Assembly (NCBI RefSeq): GCF_041908905.1
Contig: NZ_JAYREK010000010.1
Coordinates: 44,189-108,188, forward strand
Direction: 5' to 3'
DNA: 64,000 bases
From: Zoogloea sp041908905
GTDB lineage: Bacteria; Pseudomonadota; Gammaproteobacteria; Burkholderiales; Rhodocyclaceae
Notes under the pieces: generated by a model
Databases searched by the model: none
Told to the model about the DNA's origin: nothing
What the model saw: the letters and a program-made list of their open reading frames with translations, nothing else
Part shown: positions 61,701 through 64,000 of the stretch, piece after piece
How the letters are laid out: each line of letters starts with the position of its first letter
How positions within the stretch are numbered: the first letter of the stretch is position 1
Program-made: the position numbers and the translations under genes

Positions 61701-62572
61701 CCGCCGGCCTGGCCCAGCTCGAGGGCTACACCGAGAGCTACGCCGACTACACCCTGAGCTATGTTTATGGCGGCGACCTCCTCGGCAACCTCTGGCGTTT
61801 CGATTTCAGCGACGCCACCAAGGACCCCGAGGCCCTCAAGATCGCCGAACTCAAGACCGACGACGGCTCGCCGCAGCCGATCACCACGGCCCCCAAGATC
61901 GAGTACTCCGCCAAGGACCTCAAGCGCTACGTCTTCGTCGGCACCGGGCGCCTGCTGTCGCCGGAAGACCAGGGCAACTCCCAGCAGCAGACGATGTACG
62001 CCTTCCGCGACGGCACCAAGAGCCGTGCCTACGGCAGCGCCACCCACGAGGTGCCGCTGCCCGAGAACGTCTCGTTCCCGATCACCCGCGCCAAGATGGC
62101 GCGCGTGACGAATCTGCTGGCCGGCGCAACGTCCGACGATGCCTTGCCGATGGGCTGGTACTACGATCTCACCAGTTCCTGGAACGAAGCCGGTGGCACG
62201 GCCGAGAACAATCAACAACTGGCCACGGAGCGCATCGTGCTCAACCTCCAGGCCAACGACGGTGTTCTCACCTGGATCGGCTCGCTGCCCAACGACGACC
62301 CCTGCAGCCCCAGCGGCGCAAGTCGCCTGTATTCCACCTACTACGGAAGCGGCCAAAGCGTGCTGACCGTAATGCAGGGCGACCAGCGCGTCCGTCGCGA
62401 GTGGATCGGTGACAAATCCGCGCTCGGCCTCGCCGACACGGCCCTCGTCCGCATCGGCTCCCGAATCAGCGTGCTGGGCACCGACGTGAGCGGCGGCAGC
62501 AAGATCTACGGCAGCACCCTGGCGGAAGCCGGCGAACCACGGGTCACGAACTGGCGCATCATCCACGAATAA
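58745..62572 (+). CDS. pilY1: Type IV pilus adhesin/biogenesis factor PilY1
   Basis: 1275 residues from the ATG at 58745 with a GAGGAAA ribosome site. A signal peptide ends near ATGAGAA. The N-terminal half has FMNWATMQGIDTFRWVLTGG, typical of neisserial PilC/PilY1. The C-terminal half is the PilY beta-propeller: RRRTNLLGDIVDSRVVYLG, PLVFVGANDGMLHAFDASDG, WHSLLVMGQGKGGRSF and VYGGDLLGNLWRFD. It sits at the pilus tip, with roles in extension and adhesion. GNGDDTDGKN is a possible Ca-binding loop, but I could not confirm it as equivalent to the P. aeruginosa site. Confidence 0.93.
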   Translation: MKPTTFMPGFRRATLALTGLATALIATGAGAAKTPLADQPIAIADVPANVLLALSVEFPTAITRAHRDKNSDGNEVFVTSKKYLGYFDPKKCYAYEDEHFKPVGFADGDYACDNKWSGNFMNWATMQGIDTFRWVLTGGLRSTDKPKLFTGASGSPLGQTILQRAYASDQGGYYNFPDRFLDGSKVKKYTGLPADFHERRLWIRNGGMGVKVRFGYEKPDNPPWSFNQADQPEALKVNQTTTLNVNVEVCRDEGTGASSYLESNCRKYVDATGAKVVWKPVGLMQQYKDKMYFGAFGYLADTSTTRDGGVLRAKVQSIDNEITETGAFLDDPYEMQASPQKVDSGTINYLNKFGQSSKKYKAYDPVSEMYAEAVKYFKGLKPTASYVNSVDATQRDGFPVFTEWNDPAMDAKYPKQGALSCKKNYILGIGDVNTNYDRNLSGGDSPIPSDVDSNMAGNTAKGWTDVVGNLEGESNLGSKLVPQPALQAGYMIAGIAYYAHFNDLRSDIKGTQTISTYWMDVQESGYKDKNQYWLAAKYGGYKMPDPNNPTAFNSSTSIWGGDDVKKTNIRKSKTGGFELPNNYYEAGSPDDMQAGLQSAFTSISSGAGSAAGTALSSFQLNESTGGSTTYQGSYDAGTWSGDVVASKIKKIVNDQPELTPLWSAAAKLNDIGSDNRVIITLAPTDKSMTNPAPADLKSTPFRWDNLSATQKFNLGNGDDTDGKNILNYLRGDRTNESTTTVTKSYRRRTNLLGDIVDSRVVYLGKPSAGYADTYNPGYKTFANDKASRTPLVFVGANDGMLHAFDASDGTNAGKEVFAVVPYSTYEGPDQAPQISGLQALARHTYTHRYYMNATPEIRDVDFARTGNSLSSFSAGTPADWHSLLVMGQGKGGRSFIAVDVTNITPGSLNESTMTGKVLWEFTHPNMGYSYGRPLIAKTRRWGWVVILSSGYNNTLTGKGAIFVLNAKTGELLKGPIQTSAGSEATPAGLAQLEGYTESYADYTLSYVYGGDLLGNLWRFDFSDATKDPEALKIAELKTDDGSPQPITTAPKIEYSAKDLKRYVFVGTGRLLSPEDQGNSQQQTMYAFRDGTKSRAYGSATHEVPLPENVSFPITRAKMARVTNLLAGATSDDALPMGWYYDLTSSWNEAGGTAENNQQLATERIVLNLQANDGVLTWIGSLPNDDPCSPSGASRLYSTYYGSGQSVLTVMQGDQRVRREWIGDKSALGLADTALVRIGSRISVLGTDVSGGSKIYGSTLAEAGEPRVTNWRIIHE

Positions 62573-62584
62573 CCCGCAACACGC

Positions 62585-62613
62585 TTGATCCGCCCCGGCT
62601 TCTTAAATATAAT
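62585..62613 (+). promoter_or_regulatory. Sigma-70 promoter of tRNA-Thr
   Basis: TTGATC (62585-62590), exactly 17 bp, then consensus TATAAT (62608-62613), 10 bp before the tRNA 5' end. Confidence 0.85.
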
Positions 62614-62623
62614 TCAGGGCTTC

Positions 62624-62699
<76 letters not shown>

Positions 62700-62715
62700 A
62701 TAGATTCAAGCACTT

Positions 62716-62743
62716 AGGCCAATCCGTGAGGGTTGGCCTTTTT
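62716..62743 (+). terminator. Rho-independent terminator of tRNA-Thr
   Basis: AGGCCAA (62716-62722) pairs with TTGGCCT (62733-62739), loop of 10, followed by a run of five T. Confidence 0.85.
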
Positions 62744-62757
62744 GCTTTCTGGATTCG

Positions 62758-62779
62758 TTGCTCCCCTATTGCTCCCGCA
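62758..62779. repeat. Tandem TTGCTCCC motif
   Basis: TTGCTCCCCTA is followed directly by TTGCTCCCGCA, a short imperfect direct repeat just past the tRNA-Thr terminator. This is where composition changes to accessory DNA; it might mark an old junction. Confidence 0.3.
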
Positions 62780-62878
62780 GCGATCAACGCCGAGGCACGA
62801 GAGGCGGCCCGACCCTCGCCCGAATCCCGGCGCCACCGACGAAAAACCCGCCACGCGGGCGGGTCGATTGGGGTGTCC

Positions 62879-63130
62879 TCAAGACTGAGGCGGCTTGGGA
62901 TGGCCGCGAAGTAACTCATCCGCTGCCAAGTCGACCAGGGCGCCAGGTGGCTCGCCCAACGCTACAGCCAACTTCAAAATCGTCGTGAGGCTCGGCTGCT
63001 GGCGCCCCAACTCCAAGAGGCTCACGTAAGTCCGCCGCAAGTCGGATTCAAGCCCAAGCTGCTCCTGGGTCAGCCCACGCTGACGCCGAAGCCTCCTGAG
63101 AACCTTTCCGAATGCTGCCGCTGCGTCCAA
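62879..63130 (-). CDS. XRE-family helix-turn-helix regulator
   Basis: 83 residues from a TTG at 63130, chosen because AGGAGGAG lies just upstream; an ATG at 63190 would add 20 residues with little HTH character. The HTH_XRE core is LRRLRRQRGLTQEQLGLESDLRRTYVSLLELGRQQPSLTTILKLA (one contiguous domain at about 9-55; key residues Q17, L20, Y31). No effector domain, so a small dimeric repressor of restriction-controller or phage type. A perfect inverted repeat overlaps its ribosome site. Confidence 0.85.
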   Translation of the reverse strand: MDAAAAFGKVLRRLRRQRGLTQEQLGLESDLRRTYVSLLELGRQQPSLTTILKLAVALGEPPGALVDLAADELLRGHPKPPQS

Positions 63131-63135
63131 GCTGC

Positions 63136-63154
63136 TCCTCCTACGATAGGAGGA
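63136..63154. promoter_or_regulatory. Inverted repeat overlapping the XRE gene ribosome site (candidate operator)
   Basis: TCCTCCTA-CGA-TAGGAGGA, perfect 8-bp arms, lies in the divergent region and covers the AGGAGGA ribosome site of the XRE gene. It could be the autoregulatory operator, or an RNA hairpin hiding the ribosome site. Confidence 0.55.
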
Positions 63155-63248
63155 ATTTCGCAGCTGGCATACAATCCAGTCTTCCCACAACTGTAGGAAT
63201 TTGGCGCTATTTCAGTTGCTGGCGCCGTCATCAAGCGAAGGAAGAGCA

Positions 63249-63524
63249 ATGCTGTCGAGAGCAATTGCCGCTGTGGTTGTCCTCGCCACCGCCGGCTGCG
63301 CGTCCGTAAATCCAGTCCCCATCACAGGCCCGAGCGGGCGCCCAGGCTACGCCATGCAGTGCAGCGGGATGGGGAGATCCATTGAACAGTGCTATCAAGT
63401 GGCCGGGCAGAAGTGCTCCAGTGGATACCAAGTCGTCAGTAGGTCGAGCGAGTTGATTGCCGTCCCGGTGAACGGGAGCATTGCGATGGCTCCGCGGACG
63501 GGGCTGGTGGTGGAGTGCAGGTAG
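63249..63524 (+). CDS. Small putative lipoprotein
   Basis: 91 residues. The signal peptide AIAAVVVLATAGC gives a lipobox ending at Cys17. The mature part is short with four more Cys (MQCSGMG, QCYQVAG, KCSSGYQV, VVECR). AAGGAAG precedes the ATG. A similar GRAIEDCYNLN / GRSIEQCYQVA pattern occurs in the lipoprotein at 42535, suggesting a distant relation. Function unknown. Confidence 0.75.
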   Translation: MLSRAIAAVVVLATAGCASVNPVPITGPSGRPGYAMQCSGMGRSIEQCYQVAGQKCSSGYQVVSRSSELIAVPVNGSIAMAPRTGLVVECR

Positions 63525-63528
63525 CGGC

Positions 63529-63942
63529 ATGCGGACCGTCCGCCACAGAGACAGGCACTCGATCACTGCGGTCATCACATGGATGAGTAGCAGCAGCGCG
63601 TTTGCTGGAATCGATCAGCCGTGGAACGAACCGCTTGACGTCAGCCCTGGCGATTCGGCCTCTCTCGGCTGGGCGATTGTCATGCTTGTAGGCCAATTTG
63701 CGTTGTTCGCCTGGGCTCCTCGACTCTTCCTCGGCGGGCTGGCCCTTTTCTTCATCGGGACAACGGTATATCGGTGGTTTGGAGGCATGGCTGCCGTTGT
63801 TGCCTGCATCGCGACGTGCGTTTGGTGGCTACTGCCATCACGAGAGGCAAAAAAACGACTCGAATCCCGCGAGAATCCATCACCTAAGGGCACCTCGAAA
63901 AACCTCGACTCGCCCACCCTTGATAAAATTACATCGTTCTGA
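63529..63942 (+). CDS. Small membrane protein of unknown function
   Basis: 137 residues from the ATG at 63529, 4 bp after the lipoprotein stop; an ATG at 63580 (MSSSSAFAG) is possible. Two or three hydrophobic helices: SLGWAIVMLVGQFALFAW, LFLGGLALFFIGTTVY and AAVVACIATCVWWLL. A charged, likely cytoplasmic tail (SREAKKRLESRENPS) follows. Base composition is lower in GC than the rest of the window. Unrecognised. Confidence 0.6.
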   Translation: MRTVRHRDRHSITAVITWMSSSSAFAGIDQPWNEPLDVSPGDSASLGWAIVMLVGQFALFAWAPRLFLGGLALFFIGTTVYRWFGGMAAVVACIATCVWWLLPSREAKKRLESRENPSPKGTSKNLDSPTLDKITSF

Positions 63943-63963
63943 ATCCGCCCCGAGCCGACTCCG

Positions 63964-64000
63964 ATGAAACCGCGCAGCGCCATCAAGACCGACCTGTTCG
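63964..64000 (+). CDS. Start of an unidentified gene cut by the window edge (possibly transposase)
   Basis: ATG followed by KPRSAIKTDLF before the window ends. Basic openings ending in TDLF occur in some IS5-type transposases, but 12 residues cannot settle it. Confidence 0.25.
   Translation, partial: MKPRSAIKTDLF

Overview
This is a very GC-rich window (roughly 70 percent by eye) with the gene content of a betaproteobacterium. The IspB, RlmM and RhlE housekeeping genes, the DUF3391/HD-GYP protein and the minor-pilin/PilY1 operon best fit Rhodocyclales (Thauera/Azoarcus/Zoogloea-like). That taxonomic call is an inference from protein style, not a database match.

Layout. (1) 1-1000: the start of a FadL-type outer-membrane protein gene, a tRNA-Pro(CGG) with its own terminator, and a 59-residue His-rich protein. 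(2) 1049-3946: a periplasmic-sensing hybrid histidine kinase. (3) 4069-8362, minus strand: a molybdenum hydroxylase operon, IorA (2Fe-2S), IorB (Mo subunit, Tat-exported), XdhC and MocA. (4) 8771-38752, plus strand: a complete contractile injection system of the extracellular (eCIS) type. Its genes are Pvc16-like cap (DUF4255), a carboxypeptidase-regulatory-like protein, sheath 1, tube 1, sheath 2, tube 2, an Afp7-like tube/hub protein, a small protein, gpD/gp27-like hub, gpV spike, a large protein with a C-terminal membrane segment, gp25, baseplate J, tail protein I, two paralogous unknowns, a tape-measure candidate, an AAA+ ATPase, an Ala-rich helical protein, and two DUF4157 proteins that look like cargo. 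Most start/stop codons overlap (ATGA or TGATG), so the structural genes form one translationally coupled operon. (5) 39088-39164: a second tRNA-Pro(CGG), identical over all 77 bases to the first and in the same orientation, so the segment between them (about 38.7 kb) lies between direct repeats. (6) 39254-50218: core genes, namely IspB, a glycerophosphodiesterase and UgpB-like binding protein, a lipoprotein, a coupled pair of c-di-GMP enzymes (HD-GYP and GGDEF-EAL), an aldo/keto reductase, RlmM and RhlE. (7) 50327-54520: malate synthase, TauE/SafE transporter and type II haloacid dehalogenase in one operon, with a divergent LysR regulator. (8) 54502-62572: a TonB-like protein and a type IV minor-pilin operon (pilE-like, fimT-like, pilV, pilW, pilX, pilY1). 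(9) 62624-64000: tRNA-Thr(CGT) followed by less GC-rich accessory DNA with an XRE regulator, a small lipoprotein, a small membrane protein and the start of another gene.

The most exciting content is the injection system and its cargo. The 982-residue protein at 34620-37568 combines a DUF4157 domain (HEVAH), a cytidine-deaminase-like core (HAE plus PCASC) and an extreme C-terminal Hint self-processing domain. The 839-residue protein at 18415-20934 ends in a hydrophobic hairpin and is a candidate membrane anchor, which would make this a cell-bound rather than freely released injection system. No T6SS membrane complex, capsid, terminase or integrase was seen.
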